Source: Megasphaera_A sueciensis (GTDB lineage Bacteria > Bacillota > Negativicutes > Veillonellales > Megasphaeraceae). From it: a DNA stretch of 64,000 nt. The translations under genes were made by a program, and so were the position numbers. The stretch spans positions 62,001-126,000 of the forward strand of contig NZ_CP116939.1 of NCBI RefSeq assembly GCF_050219315.1, written 5' to 3'. The notes under the pieces are model-generated. The model was not told the origin of the DNA. It did no database searches and worked only from the letters and a program-made list of their open reading frames with translations. Positions 40,794 through 48,265 of the stretch are shown here, in pieces (within the stretch, counting starts at the first letter, position 1; each line of letters starts with the position of its first letter).

Positions 40794-42377
40794 GTGGAAA
40801 CGATAGTGGAAGCGCGAAGAGTACATACCATTCCGGCAGTCATCAGCCGCTACACGGCAGAACCTATCAATAGCCACCGGAGACGGAGAGTGGCGGGGTA
40901 TGCCCGTGTATCGACAGACCATGAAGATCAGGTGACGAGCTATGAAGCACAGGTTGATTATTACACCTCGTATATCAAGGGCCGGAATGACTGGGAGTTT
41001 GTTGGCATATACACGGATGAAGGAATCTCGGCAACCAATACCCGGCACCGTGACGGATTCAATACGATGGTAAAGGATGCGCTGGATAATAAGATTGACC
41101 TTATTATCACAAAATCCGTCAGCCGGTTTGCCAGAAATACGGTGGATAGCCTGACAACTGTGCGAAAACTTAAGGATAAGGGGATTGAGGTTTATTTCGA
41201 GAAGGAAAATATCTGGACGCTTGATGCCAAGGGCGAACTGCTCATTACCATCATGTCCTCGCTTGCCCAGGAAGAAAGCCGGAGCATTTCCGAGAACACG
41301 ACATGGGGACAGCGGAAACGTTTTGCCGACGGTAAGGTCAGCGTACCGTTCAAGCAGTTCCTTGGGTATGACAAAGGGCCGGATGGCAATCTGGTCGTAA
41401 ACAGGGAACAGGCAAAGACCGTGAAACTGATTTACAGGCTGTATCTTAGCGGATATACCTTTCACTCCATTGCTAGTGATTTGACGGGGCAGGGTATTAA
41501 AACTCCGGCAGGATGTAACGTATGGAGTCCAAGCACTGTCAGAAGTATTCTTACGAATGAGAAGTATAAAGGCGATGCGCTTCTCCAAAAACGCTATACA
41601 GTAGATTTTCTGACCAAGAAAACAAAGGCAAATCAGGGCGAGGTGCCACAGTACTATGTGGAAAATGATCATGAAGCCATCATCAGTCCGCAGGTATTTG
41701 ACTTAGTGCAGGAAGGAATAAAGAGACGTGGGCGTGGCGGCAAGCGGCACAGCGGGGTCAGTATTTTTTCGTCGAAGATAAAATGTGGTGACTGCGGCAG
41801 CTGGTATGGAGCCAAAGTTTGGCATTCCAACGATAAATACCGCAGGACTATCTACCGCTGCAATGATAAATTCAAGCATCATTGCAAAACGCCGCACCTT
41901 ACCGAAGAAGATATCAAAGCTGTTTTTGTTAAAGCCGTGAATAAATTGATGGGGAATAAGAATGAAATCATTTCCAATATACAACTAATACGGGAACAAC
42001 TGTGTGATACGGCAAATCTTGAAAGCGAGCAGGATCGGCTGAATCAGGACCTGATAACACTTACAGATATGACAGAAAATTGTATTGCTGAAAATGCACG
42101 GGTTTCCCAAGACCAGATGGAATATCAGGAACGCTACAACAGTCTCGTCAGCCGATATGACCGGACAAAGGAACAATACGAAACGGTTACTGCAAGAATA
42201 AAAGACAATCGGTCGCGAAATGAGCAATTGGGAATCTTCATTGATAATCTTAAGGGCCAGAACCTGATAGAAGAATTTGATAAACGGCTGTGGTGCAGCC
42301 TGGTCGATTACATTACGGTTTACAGTAAAAATGATATTCGAGTGATATTTAAGGATGGAACGGAAATACGCTTGTAA
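40794..42377 (+). CDS. Large serine recombinase 2
   Basis: 527 residues. The catalytic serine is in GYARVS (Ser40 from this start), with IYTDEGISATN and KSVSRFARNTVDSL. The zinc ribbon is CGDCGSWYGAKVW ... YRCNDKFKHHC, followed by a coiled coil (about 400-480) typical of large serine integrases. This coiled coil is absent from recombinase 1, so the two proteins have different C-terminal architecture. The start is uncertain: GTG at 40794 is very close to AAGGGG, and GTG at 40806 is an alternative. It begins 14 bp after recombinase 1, so the two are co-expressed. Confidence 0.92.
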   Translation: METIVEARRVHTIPAVISRYTAEPINSHRRRRVAGYARVSTDHEDQVTSYEAQVDYYTSYIKGRNDWEFVGIYTDEGISATNTRHRDGFNTMVKDALDNKIDLIITKSVSRFARNTVDSLTTVRKLKDKGIEVYFEKENIWTLDAKGELLITIMSSLAQEESRSISENTTWGQRKRFADGKVSVPFKQFLGYDKGPDGNLVVNREQAKTVKLIYRLYLSGYTFHSIASDLTGQGIKTPAGCNVWSPSTVRSILTNEKYKGDALLQKRYTVDFLTKKTKANQGEVPQYYVENDHEAIISPQVFDLVQEGIKRRGRGGKRHSGVSIFSSKIKCGDCGSWYGAKVWHSNDKYRRTIYRCNDKFKHHCKTPHLTEEDIKAVFVKAVNKLMGNKNEIISNIQLIREQLCDTANLESEQDRLNQDLITLTDMTENCIAENARVSQDQMEYQERYNSLVSRYDRTKEQYETVTARIKDNRSRNEQLGIFIDNLKGQNLIEEFDKRLWCSLVDYITVYSKNDIRVIFKDGTEIRL

Positions 42378-42465
42378 AAGATGCTGTAATGGCAAAATGG
42401 CTTTATAGATTTTCTTGAAAGTTACTTATCTTATGGTAATATTTTAACAGTAAAGTACTAATCTC

Positions 42466-42529
42466 TTGACAAAAAAACGATAGTAGTCTACACTAATATT
42501 AGTCCTATAACGGACTAATATTAGTGTAG
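42466..42529 (+). promoter_or_regulatory. SMR-MarR operon promoter and palindromic operator
   Basis: TTGACA (42466-42471) and TACACT (42489-42494) are spaced 17 bp apart. A perfect inverted repeat with 18-bp arms (42488-42505 and 42512-42529), each containing ACTAATATTAGT, starts at the -10 region. This is a textbook layout for MarR repression of its own operon. Confidence 0.85.
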
Positions 42530-42542
42530 AAAGGACATTATT

Positions 42543-42866
42543 ATGGAATGGATTTTTTTGTTTTCTGCAGTTATTTTAGAAATTATAGCAACGACTCTGA
42601 TGAAAATATCGGATGGTTTTACCAAATTATTACCCACTATAGGAACATTTTCAGGATACATTATGTGCTTTTATTTTTTCTCTTTGGCATTGAAAAAGAT
42701 AGATATGGGTGTGGCATATGCTATATGGGGAGCAACCGGAATTACAGTAATAGCAATAATCGGAATTGTATTTTTTCATGAGGCAGTTACCGTACTTAAA
42801 GTAGTATCTATATTTTTCATAGTGGTAGGCGTTATAGGAGTAAATTTGAGCCGAATGGGGTATTGA
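42543..42866 (+). CDS. SMR-family multidrug efflux protein
   Basis: 107 residues with four membrane helices. The conserved membrane glutamate is in FSAVILEIIATTLMK (Glu13), and the third helix carries MGVAYAIWGATGITVI. These are features of EmrE/QacE-type proton-coupled exporters of cationic compounds. It is expressed from a palindrome-controlled promoter and followed by its likely regulator. A role in exporting polyamines or guanidinium is an alternative within the family. Confidence 0.9.
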   Translation: MEWIFLFSAVILEIIATTLMKISDGFTKLLPTIGTFSGYIMCFYFFSLALKKIDMGVAYAIWGATGITVIAIIGIVFFHEAVTVLKVVSIFFIVVGVIGVNLSRMGY

Positions 42867-42899
42867 TGTATTAAGATGTAAAGTGAGGTCGAATAAAAT

Positions 42900-43343
42900 A
42901 TGGATAATAAAGAGAAAATTATTGAACAGATAGATAGCTACTATGATTCATGGTTTAAAATGAATAGTATATATCATGACTGGGCGAAAAGACATAGCAT
43001 AGACGATACTATGTTATTCGTTTTATACGTAATAAAAAATTCAGTACCATACTGCACACAAAATCAAATATGCAATAAATTGTTTTTACCCAAACAAACA
43101 GTTTCTCAAATATTGTCCAAATTGGAGAAACAAGGATATATCGAAAAAGAAATAAAGGCTGAAGATCGTAGAAATAAGATTATTACATTTACTGAAAAGG
43201 GAAATTGTTTTGCAATACCTATTCTTGAAAAATTAAAATTAGCAGAAATTGAGGCGTTTAGTGGAATTTCATATACGCATCGTGTTAATATAATTGAGAA
43301 CTTGGCAGTATTGACTCACGCATTAAGTAAAAAATTTAAATAA
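42900..43343 (+). CDS. MarR-family repressor of the efflux operon
   Basis: 147 residues. A MarR winged helix with QNQICNKLFLPKQTVSQILS (recognition helix) and KEIKAEDRRNKIITFTEKG (wing). The AATATT-rich palindrome at 42488-42529 is its probable binding site, making an autoregulated two-gene operon inducible by an efflux substrate. The gene is AT-rich compared with the phage core. Confidence 0.88.
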   Translation: MDNKEKIIEQIDSYYDSWFKMNSIYHDWAKRHSIDDTMLFVLYVIKNSVPYCTQNQICNKLFLPKQTVSQILSKLEKQGYIEKEIKAEDRRNKIITFTEKGNCFAIPILEKLKLAEIEAFSGISYTHRVNIIENLAVLTHALSKKFK

Positions 43344-43681
43344 GTATTTCGTTATATTTATGCACATAAAGTACAATAGAAAATGGCATGTACCCTATTT
43401 TGCACACGGGGGCGTGCAAAATCCGGATTATTGTTGTATTATATTAATTACATGGTAGGGGTGGGAAAAGAAAACATAAAACGAAATTAAAATAAATTTT
43501 TGATATTAAAAATGAGAAATTTAAAATCGGAGTTCTATCATTCCATGGGAACATATCGACGAAAGCTGTTTTTTGATAGTTTAGACAGTGAATTGGATAA
43601 TGGGTTCATGAGTGTGTGAGTTGGATATAATAGCTGAAAAATGTTTTGTGTTGTCAAAATATTATATAGGAGAGCGCTTAT
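43344..43681. other. Non-coding junction containing an att-like repeat
   Basis: 338 bp without a supported gene. It contains the 70-bp att-arm repeat (43395-43464). The remaining AT-rich DNA carries the presumed promoter of the VOC-like gene. No recombinase, transposase or terminal repeat of an insertion sequence was seen. Confidence 0.55.
43395..43464 (+). repeat. att-arm direct repeat, copy 1
   Basis: 70 bp aligned without gaps to 46659-46728, with 11 mismatches (about 84% identity). It starts CTATTTTGCACACGGGGG and ends GGTAGGGGTGG. It contains a perfect inverted repeat ATTTTGCAC / GTGCAAAAT. The second copy ends at the GA core of attR, so this copy is a displaced or decayed recombination half-site. 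Confidence 0.85.
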
Positions 43682-44095
43682 ATGACAAAAAAAATTAAAA
43701 TAACATTTCATCATATAGGAAAGCCTGTTTCGTTAGAAAGTATAAAAGATAATAAAGATACTAAATATAGTCCTTTATTCGATATGTATTCATTAGATAT
43801 GCAAAATGACTTATCTATTCCAATTGAATTACATGCATTTGGAAAACATTCTCCATTAGATAGTCGAGTTCAGACAGAAACTCACGTTGCTTTTAAAGTC
43901 AGCGATATTATATCTGTATTACAAGATAAAGAAATTGTTATGCCTCTTTACCAACCATTTTTTGGTTACCGCTGTGCAATGGTAATAATCAATAATCAAT
44001 TGATTGAATTAATTGAAACATCATTATCTGAAAGAGAAATTTGGGGAGATGGAGTATTTAAGGATAGTATTCTTTACCCGATAAAAAATAACTAA
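43682..44095 (+). CDS. VOC/glyoxalase-fold-like protein
   Basis: 137 residues. The start TFHHIGKPVSLESI, the middle THVAFKVSDIISVLQ, and the end RCAMVIINNQLIELIETS follow the two-module pattern of the vicinal oxygen chelate superfamily (ligands His, His, Glu). Substrate cannot be deduced. It is AT-rich and stands alone between the MarR operon and the Thoeris-like genes, inside the repeat-bracketed cassette. Confidence 0.55.
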   Translation: MTKKIKITFHHIGKPVSLESIKDNKDTKYSPLFDMYSLDMQNDLSIPIELHAFGKHSPLDSRVQTETHVAFKVSDIISVLQDKEIVMPLYQPFFGYRCAMVIINNQLIELIETSLSEREIWGDGVFKDSILYPIKNN

Positions 44096-44351
44096 AATAT
44101 GGGTACAATCTGTCGAAGATTGTTTACTATAGATATACTGGATACCAGACGGCGGAGTATATGAAAAATCAACTGGAAAAAGTTTTATCGGCGGGCAAAC
44201 CTGCCATTTACGAAATGTACTGGTTGGGAAAATGCGGCCCCCTTTAATTGTCTTAAACAAACGCCGAGAACTGATGGCACAGGTATCAAGAAGGGGTTCG
44301 AGAGGTTGAAAAATAAACGCAGCACAGCTGTGGGTAAGGAGCGAACATGTT

Positions 44352-44906
44352 ATGCCAAATCGAACAGGAACCTATGTTGCATTTGATGGATTAGGTCAAA
44401 CCGACCCCACGAAATCAGACTTCAGATACTATGCAACTCTCCAAGCATGGAATGGAAACGACAATATTGAATTTAAATTAACTAACAGCCACGAAAAGAC
44501 AGCTGCCGTGCGCGACACAAGCTTACGGGCAACACTCTATTCTCGCATTCAAGAAAGGTTTCGTGGTTCCAAGAATATGCTTGTCATTCTCACGACGGAT
44601 ACCCGCAAAACAGGCAGTGTCCTTTCCTATGAAATCGAGCAAGCTATCGATACATACGAGATCCCTCTTATTATCGCATACCCTGGATACTCGGCAATCT
44701 GTAATGTAGATGCGCTCAGTGGCATGTGGCCAAAGGCACTTTCGGACCGTATTAATAATAAAGATGTGGAAGCGATTCATATTGCTTTTGCTAAAAATCC
44801 CATCATAAATGCTATTTCTCGCTTTTATGTAAATGGCGAGCATCTGTCTAATGGAAAGAACTATTACAACCGCCAATCATATGTTGACTGGGGGCTTGTT
44901 GAATGA
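44352..44906 (+). CDS. thsB: Thoeris ThsB-like TIR-domain protein 1
   Basis: 184 residues. The ThsB pattern is visible: NRTGTYVAFDG at the first strand, VRDTSLRATLYSRIQERFRG, then SKNMLVILTTDTRKTGSVLS and SYEIEQAID with the likely catalytic glutamate (Glu94). In Thoeris systems such proteins sense phage and make an ADP-ribose-based signal from NAD. The neighbouring membrane-macro gene overlaps by 4 bp. AAGGAGC lies 8 nt before the ATG. Confidence 0.78.
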   Translation: MPNRTGTYVAFDGLGQTDPTKSDFRYYATLQAWNGNDNIEFKLTNSHEKTAAVRDTSLRATLYSRIQERFRGSKNMLVILTTDTRKTGSVLSYEIEQAIDTYEIPLIIAYPGYSAICNVDALSGMWPKALSDRINNKDVEAIHIAFAKNPIINAISRFYVNGEHLSNGKNYYNRQSYVDWGLVE

Positions 44907-45733
44907 AAGTATCGCCCTTTGATAAGAGAGTGCTAAACAAATTCTACGCTTTTCTTAGCGCGATAAGCGTAATCACATCGATTGTATTTCTGTTTGTCGG
45001 CATAGATGATAAGAACAAGCTAGTCGCGGGTGTGGTGGCTTTTGGTGCGATCGTCCTCGTTTACATCGGAATCTTATATTACGTAAATGTACGACGGAGC
45101 ATTCAGCTTAAGATAAATACTTCTGAAGTCGAGGTGTATTTTGGCGACATCTTTGAGGATACGGCAGAACTCAAAGCTATCTCTTTTAACGAGTATTTTG
45201 ATACACAGGTAGACAATAAAGTCATTTCAAAGACCTCTTTGCACGGACAGTTTATCGAAAAGTTTTACAGTGGCCGGGTGGATATCCTAGACGGCATCAT
45301 TGCTTCAGATGAACATTTGCCAGTGATGATCGCAGGCGAAAACTCTACGCGACCGGCGGGCAAAAAAACTAAGTACAAGCTTGGAGCCGTCTGCATGGCA
45401 GAAGAATATCTGCTGATTGCACTATCGCGCTTTGATGTGAACAACAAGGCTTTCCTTGAGATATCTGACTACATTAGCTGCCTGCTTACATTTTGGAATG
45501 AGGTAGACAGAGTATATGCTGGAAGAATTCTAGCACTACCAGTATTAGGCTCTGGGATTACCCGTTTTAGGGATTACGAAAACGTATCCGACCAAGAGTT
45601 GCTAGAGCTTATCATCTGGACATTCAAATTAAGCAGAATCAAATTTACATATCCGTCCAAGGTCAAGATTGTTGTCTGGGAGAAAAAGAGTGAAAAGATA
45701 AACCTGCAAAAACTGAAAGATCTTGAGACATGA
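44903..45733 (+). CDS. thsA: Type II Thoeris ThsA-like TM-macro effector
   Basis: 276 residues. Two N-terminal membrane helices (about 14-34 and 40-62) are followed by a macro-like domain (about 70-270): VEVYFGDIFEDTAELKAISF, SLHGQFIEKFYSG, YLLIALSRFDVNNKAFL, and RILALPVLGSGITRF. This is the ThsA macro (DUF6430-type) architecture of type II Thoeris, in which signal binding to the macro domain is thought to make the membrane part permeabilise the cell. It lies between two TIR-like genes and overlaps the first by 4 bp. Confidence 0.8.
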   Translation: MKVSPFDKRVLNKFYAFLSAISVITSIVFLFVGIDDKNKLVAGVVAFGAIVLVYIGILYYVNVRRSIQLKINTSEVEVYFGDIFEDTAELKAISFNEYFDTQVDNKVISKTSLHGQFIEKFYSGRVDILDGIIASDEHLPVMIAGENSTRPAGKKTKYKLGAVCMAEEYLLIALSRFDVNNKAFLEISDYISCLLTFWNEVDRVYAGRILALPVLGSGITRFRDYENVSDQELLELIIWTFKLSRIKFTYPSKVKIVVWEKKSEKINLQKLKDLET

Positions 45734-45804
45734 GATACTTCTCATACTTGATGTGGCATCAAACATTATTAGAACAATCTATATGAATTGAAGGGAGAAG
45801 AATT

Positions 45805-46320
45805 ATGGCTAATAGAACAAGAACTTATATCGCGGCAGACTGGGATGGCGACAAAAACGCTATCGATCAGATGCACACATGGAATGATAGCAATAAATGG
45901 AGCTTGTCTTTTACAGACGCACACGATCTAACTCAAGCACGGGATTCTAGCCTCAATTGTAGTATTAAGGAGTCTCTTGCGGCAAGGATGGATGCTTCCA
46001 AGACATTCGTTCTAATCGTTGGGAACGGCACAAGGAGCCGTAAGGCTGGCGAATGTACATATTGCGAACATTACGACAATGGCAAGTGTAAAAAGGGCCA
46101 CACCATTAGCAATGACAGTTTCCTTGAATACGAATGTAAAAAGGCAGTTAGGGATCGCAATGACATTAAACTTGTTGTTCTTTATAATGCCGCAACTGTT
46201 GACAAGAGAAAATGCCCAGACGCTATTAAGAATTATGGTACGCATACTGTGATGCAAAAAATGAAAGATGGCAAGCATTATTGGGATTATGAGTCTGTCA
46301 AAACTGCTATGGGTCAATAA
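45805..46320 (+). CDS. thsB: Thoeris ThsB-like TIR-domain protein 2 with cysteine insertion
   Basis: 171 residues, paralogous in layout to the gene at 44352: NRTRTYIAADWDGDKNAI, ARDSSLNCSIKESLAARM, KTFVLIVGNGT, then FLEYECKKAV with the likely catalytic Glu110. Between the last strand-helix elements it has an insertion CTYCEHYDNGKCKKGH (Cys84, Cys87, Cys95, His99), a possible zinc site not seen in ThsB1. Several ThsB paralogues per locus are known in Thoeris and broaden phage recognition. A terminator follows. Confidence 0.75.
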   Translation: MANRTRTYIAADWDGDKNAIDQMHTWNDSNKWSLSFTDAHDLTQARDSSLNCSIKESLAARMDASKTFVLIVGNGTRSRKAGECTYCEHYDNGKCKKGHTISNDSFLEYECKKAVRDRNDIKLVVLYNAATVDKRKCPDAIKNYGTHTVMQKMKDGKHYWDYESVKTAMGQ

Positions 46321-46658
46321 TAACGACTATGGCACACTAGAATTTCAACTTTGAACACGGTAACATTTTATCCCACTCTGTTCTCACCAAAACATCCAAG
46401 TCACCATCGTTGGTACGGTAATAGATATGACGAAAGCCTTGAAAACGCTGACATTTAAGCTGTTTTCAAGGTTTTTTGCATTTGGAGAAAAATTGTGTTT
46501 TTAGTGGGAATTTGGATTGAATTCAGGTAAAAAGTAGCAATGGTTGTCCTGCTAAATAGAATTTGTCCCTACGATTTGACGAAACTCAGAGTGCCGATAG
46601 AGTGTGGGTTTATAAGTGTTTTGGAGAGGAGAAAGTTAGAAAATTAAAATTATATTAG
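46321..46658. other. Non-coding region after the Thoeris-like genes
   Basis: 338 bp with no supported gene. It holds the operon terminator at 46437-46477 and then AT-rich DNA leading into the att arm. No remnant of a recombinase was seen. Confidence 0.6.
46437..46477 (+). terminator. Rho-independent terminator of the Thoeris-like operon
   Basis: CCTTGAAAAC (46437-46446) pairs perfectly with GTTTTCAAGG (46462-46471), followed by six T residues. Confidence 0.85.
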
Positions 46659-46728
46659 CTATTTTGCACACGGGGGTGTTCAAAATCCAGACCATCGTTG
46701 CATTGTATCAATTACGTGGTAGGGTTGG
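46659..46728 (+). repeat. att-arm direct repeat, copy 2 (P' arm of attR)
   Basis: Partner of the repeat at 43395-43464 (59 of 70 positions identical, no gaps). Its last base is the G of the GA core. It contains TTGTATCAAT (46703-46712), the reverse complement of ATTGATACAA found at the mirror position beside attL. Confidence 0.88.
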
Positions 46729-46740
46729 ATGATATTTATA
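46703..46740. other. attR junction (element / comF)
   Basis: The element ends ...GTAGGGTTG, then the GA core (46728-46729), then host comF TGATATTTATACAACGGG. The deduced attB reads GTT-GAT-GAT-ATT in the comF frame, and the deduced attP is symmetric about GA over 10-bp arms at offsets 16-25. Confidence 0.87.
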
Positions 46741-46835
46741 CAACGGGAGCCACTCTTCAAGAATGTGCATATATATTAAAACAAAAAGGCGCCGCATCGG
46801 TGACCGGTTTGGTCATTTCCAGCGGCGCTTTGTAG
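46730..46835 (+). pseudogene. comF: comF, 3' fragment
   Basis: Encodes DIYTTGATLQECAYILKQ and onward to ISSGAL and TAG (46833-46835), the C-terminal PRPP-binding loop and last helix of ComF. It has no start codon or ribosome-binding site and is silent while the element is integrated. Its stop codon directly abuts the stop of the convergent HD-GYP gene. Confidence 0.92.
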
Positions 46836-47438
46836 TCAGCCCAGCGTTTCAATAAATGCTTTTACGATTTCAGGATCGAAAAGGATGCCCGATGCGCTGA
46901 ATAATTCTCGAACGGCCTGCTGTTTTGTCTTGGCCCAGAATTCGGTAGAAGGATTTATGATAATGTCATAATAATCGGCAACGGCAATAATACGTGCTCC
47001 AAAAGGAATATTTGATGCCCGCAGATGTTTTGGATATCCTGAACCATCCCAGCGTTCATGATGATAATGAATGTAAGGAATGATATCTTGGCAGAAAGGG
47101 ATGTTTTCTAACATATTGCTGCCGGCTGCGGAATGACGCTTGTATTGTGCTCTTTCCCTGGTATTTAAATAGGGAAGCTTGGCCAGTAAGGTATTGGATA
47201 TAGATAACAAACCAATATCATGAAGCAGCGCGGCGTGCTGAATTGTTTCTATTTCATTGTTGGGCAGTCCCAGTTTAGCGGCAATACTGACGCTATAGTT
47301 AGCAACTTGCAGCGAATGGAGATAAAGGCGTTGATTTTTGTATTGCAGCAAGCGAAGAAATTGTGCGGTAACAGTATCAAGAGATTCCCGTTCTTTAGAT
47401 CCGACTTCGGCAGACTGCATTAATGATAACATAAACAT
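46836..47438 (-). CDS. HD-GYP-type phosphodiesterase-like protein
   Basis: 200 residues, one HD domain with HDIG (AALLHDIGLLS) and the HD-GYP signature HHERWDGSGYP, plus ARIIAVADYYD. Such domains hydrolyse cyclic di-nucleotides or act as metal phosphohydrolases. There is no sensor domain; the protein is nearly all catalytic. The ATG is preceded by AAAGG. Its 3' end touches the comF stop, so the two genes are convergent with no spacer. Confidence 0.85.
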   Translation of the reverse strand: MFMLSLMQSAEVGSKERESLDTVTAQFLRLLQYKNQRLYLHSLQVANYSVSIAAKLGLPNNEIETIQHAALLHDIGLLSISNTLLAKLPYLNTRERAQYKRHSAAGSNMLENIPFCQDIIPYIHYHHERWDGSGYPKHLRASNIPFGARIIAVADYYDIIINPSTEFWAKTKQQAVRELFSASGILFDPEIVKAFIETLG

Positions 47439-47467
47439 AGAAACAAACCTTTCAATATTATAATAGC

Positions 47468-47989
47468 TTATTGGATAGTGTCCTTCTGGGAACTTTTCAT
47501 ACGGCGTGCCCGTGTAGACCGTTTAGGATGACGAATAATGGTAAACATTTTACTGCTTGTTCGCTTTATTTTTGCACCTGTGTTTTTTACCCGGCGAATA
47601 GTTGTAATTTTCGACTTATGTTTTGGCCGCATGTCGCGGATAGAGCCAAAATCACCGCGGCGTACACTGGTAGCTTTGATACGGTCCGAATGGAGATTGA
47701 CTTTTAAGGCACTCATAATAGAACTGGCCTTGAGATTAATGTTAAAACTGTATATATCCACGGCAGCGTATAAAAGCTGTGGATAAAAATGGATGCAGAT
47801 ATGTGAATTTTCTGATACGGCTATACAGGTGAGTTCATCATCAACATGATAAAAATTAATACCATCCAGCGGCGCCTCTGCTAACTCAAAAGCCCGTTCT
47901 ACTAAAGGTTCGAGCTCTTCAGGTTCTTGAAATGTTGTCTTGCAATTGTAAAAATCAATTATTAAATGTGTTCCTAATGTATTTTTCAT
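47468..47989 (-). CDS. SpeD (AdoMet decarboxylase)-like protein with degenerate active site and basic tail
   Basis: 173 residues. The first 110 follow SpeD: LGTHLIIDFYNC, then SENSHICIHFYP and YAAVDIY, ending KATSVRRGDFG. In active AdoMet decarboxylases, self-cleavage occurs at Glu-Ser before His and a cysteine follows the DxF(T) stretch. Here the residue before Ser is Asn, and the cysteine position (DIYSF) is Phe. The last 55 residues are very basic (MRPKHKSKITTIRRVKN ... RTSSKMFTIIRHPKRSTR), unlike SpeD. It is likely a neofunctionalised relative, possibly nucleic-acid-binding. AGGTGGG precedes the ATG. Confidence 0.7.
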   Translation of the reverse strand: MKNTLGTHLIIDFYNCKTTFQEPEELEPLVERAFELAEAPLDGINFYHVDDELTCIAVSENSHICIHFYPQLLYAAVDIYSFNINLKASSIMSALKVNLHSDRIKATSVRRGDFGSIRDMRPKHKSKITTIRRVKNTGAKIKRTSSKMFTIIRHPKRSTRARRMKSSQKDTIQ

Positions 47990-48265
47990 GATTACCCACC
48001 TAACGTTTAGTTACGACTTATTATATAATTTTTTCTGCGCCTTGTAAACGTAAATTGACAAATGTAAATAAGCAAAATTTTGCTGTTATTTAGAAATATA
48101 GAAGGAATGTGGAAAAATGATGTTTTTGAGAATAAAAGTAAATATTTTGTATGTAAAAAATTCATAACTTTAAGATATTTATGTTAAAAAATAAAATACC
48201 GGCGAGCTTTTTTGCAGCTCCACCGGTTTGAAAAAAATAAAAACTTAAATAAGAGAATGAAAGAA
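47990..48265. other. AT-rich intergenic region
   Basis: 276 bp, strongly AT-rich, with no gene supported. It contains the minus-strand promoter region of the SpeD-like gene and the terminator of the DUF362 gene. Confidence 0.6.
48198..48227 (-). terminator. Terminator of the DUF362 gene
   Basis: On the minus strand, ACCGG-TG-GAGC pairs with GCTC-G-CCGGT (slightly bulged stem, 48198-48227), followed by a T-rich tail. Confidence 0.65.

Larger units (their letters stand above)
6216..46729. mobile_element. 40.5 kb integrated phage-like element in comF
   Basis: Bounded by attL (core GA 6216-6217) and attR (core GA 46728-46729); the circular form would be about 40,512 bp. It carries two large serine recombinases, a phage replication module, head and packaging genes, amidase and holin, and defence cargo at both ends. 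Tail genes and a CI-like repressor were not found. The boundaries are deduced from the split comF reading frame and the dyad symmetry of the reconstructed attP, not from a long flanking repeat, as expected for serine recombinases with 2-bp cores. Confidence 0.9.

Noticed and set aside
39130..42377. The two recombinases as one gene split by a frameshift
   Set aside because: Each has its own complete catalytic domain with an active-site serine and its own zinc ribbon; they are two full-length proteins.
43455..43500. A complete second attP at the left repeat
   Set aside because: The mirror arm ATTGATACAA is missing at the expected offset to the right of 43465, and the aligned core is GG rather than GA. 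It is at best a half-site.
44096..44351. Gene remnant between the VOC-like gene and the Thoeris-like set
   Set aside because: A 45-codon stretch ending near 44247 is open, but it has no start, no ribosome-binding site and no recognisable family, so I did not list it as a pseudogene.
43465..46658. Thoeris cassette as an insertion-sequence transposon
   Set aside because: There is no transposase, and the bracketing repeats are direct, imperfect and end at a serine-recombinase core rather than forming terminal inverted repeats.
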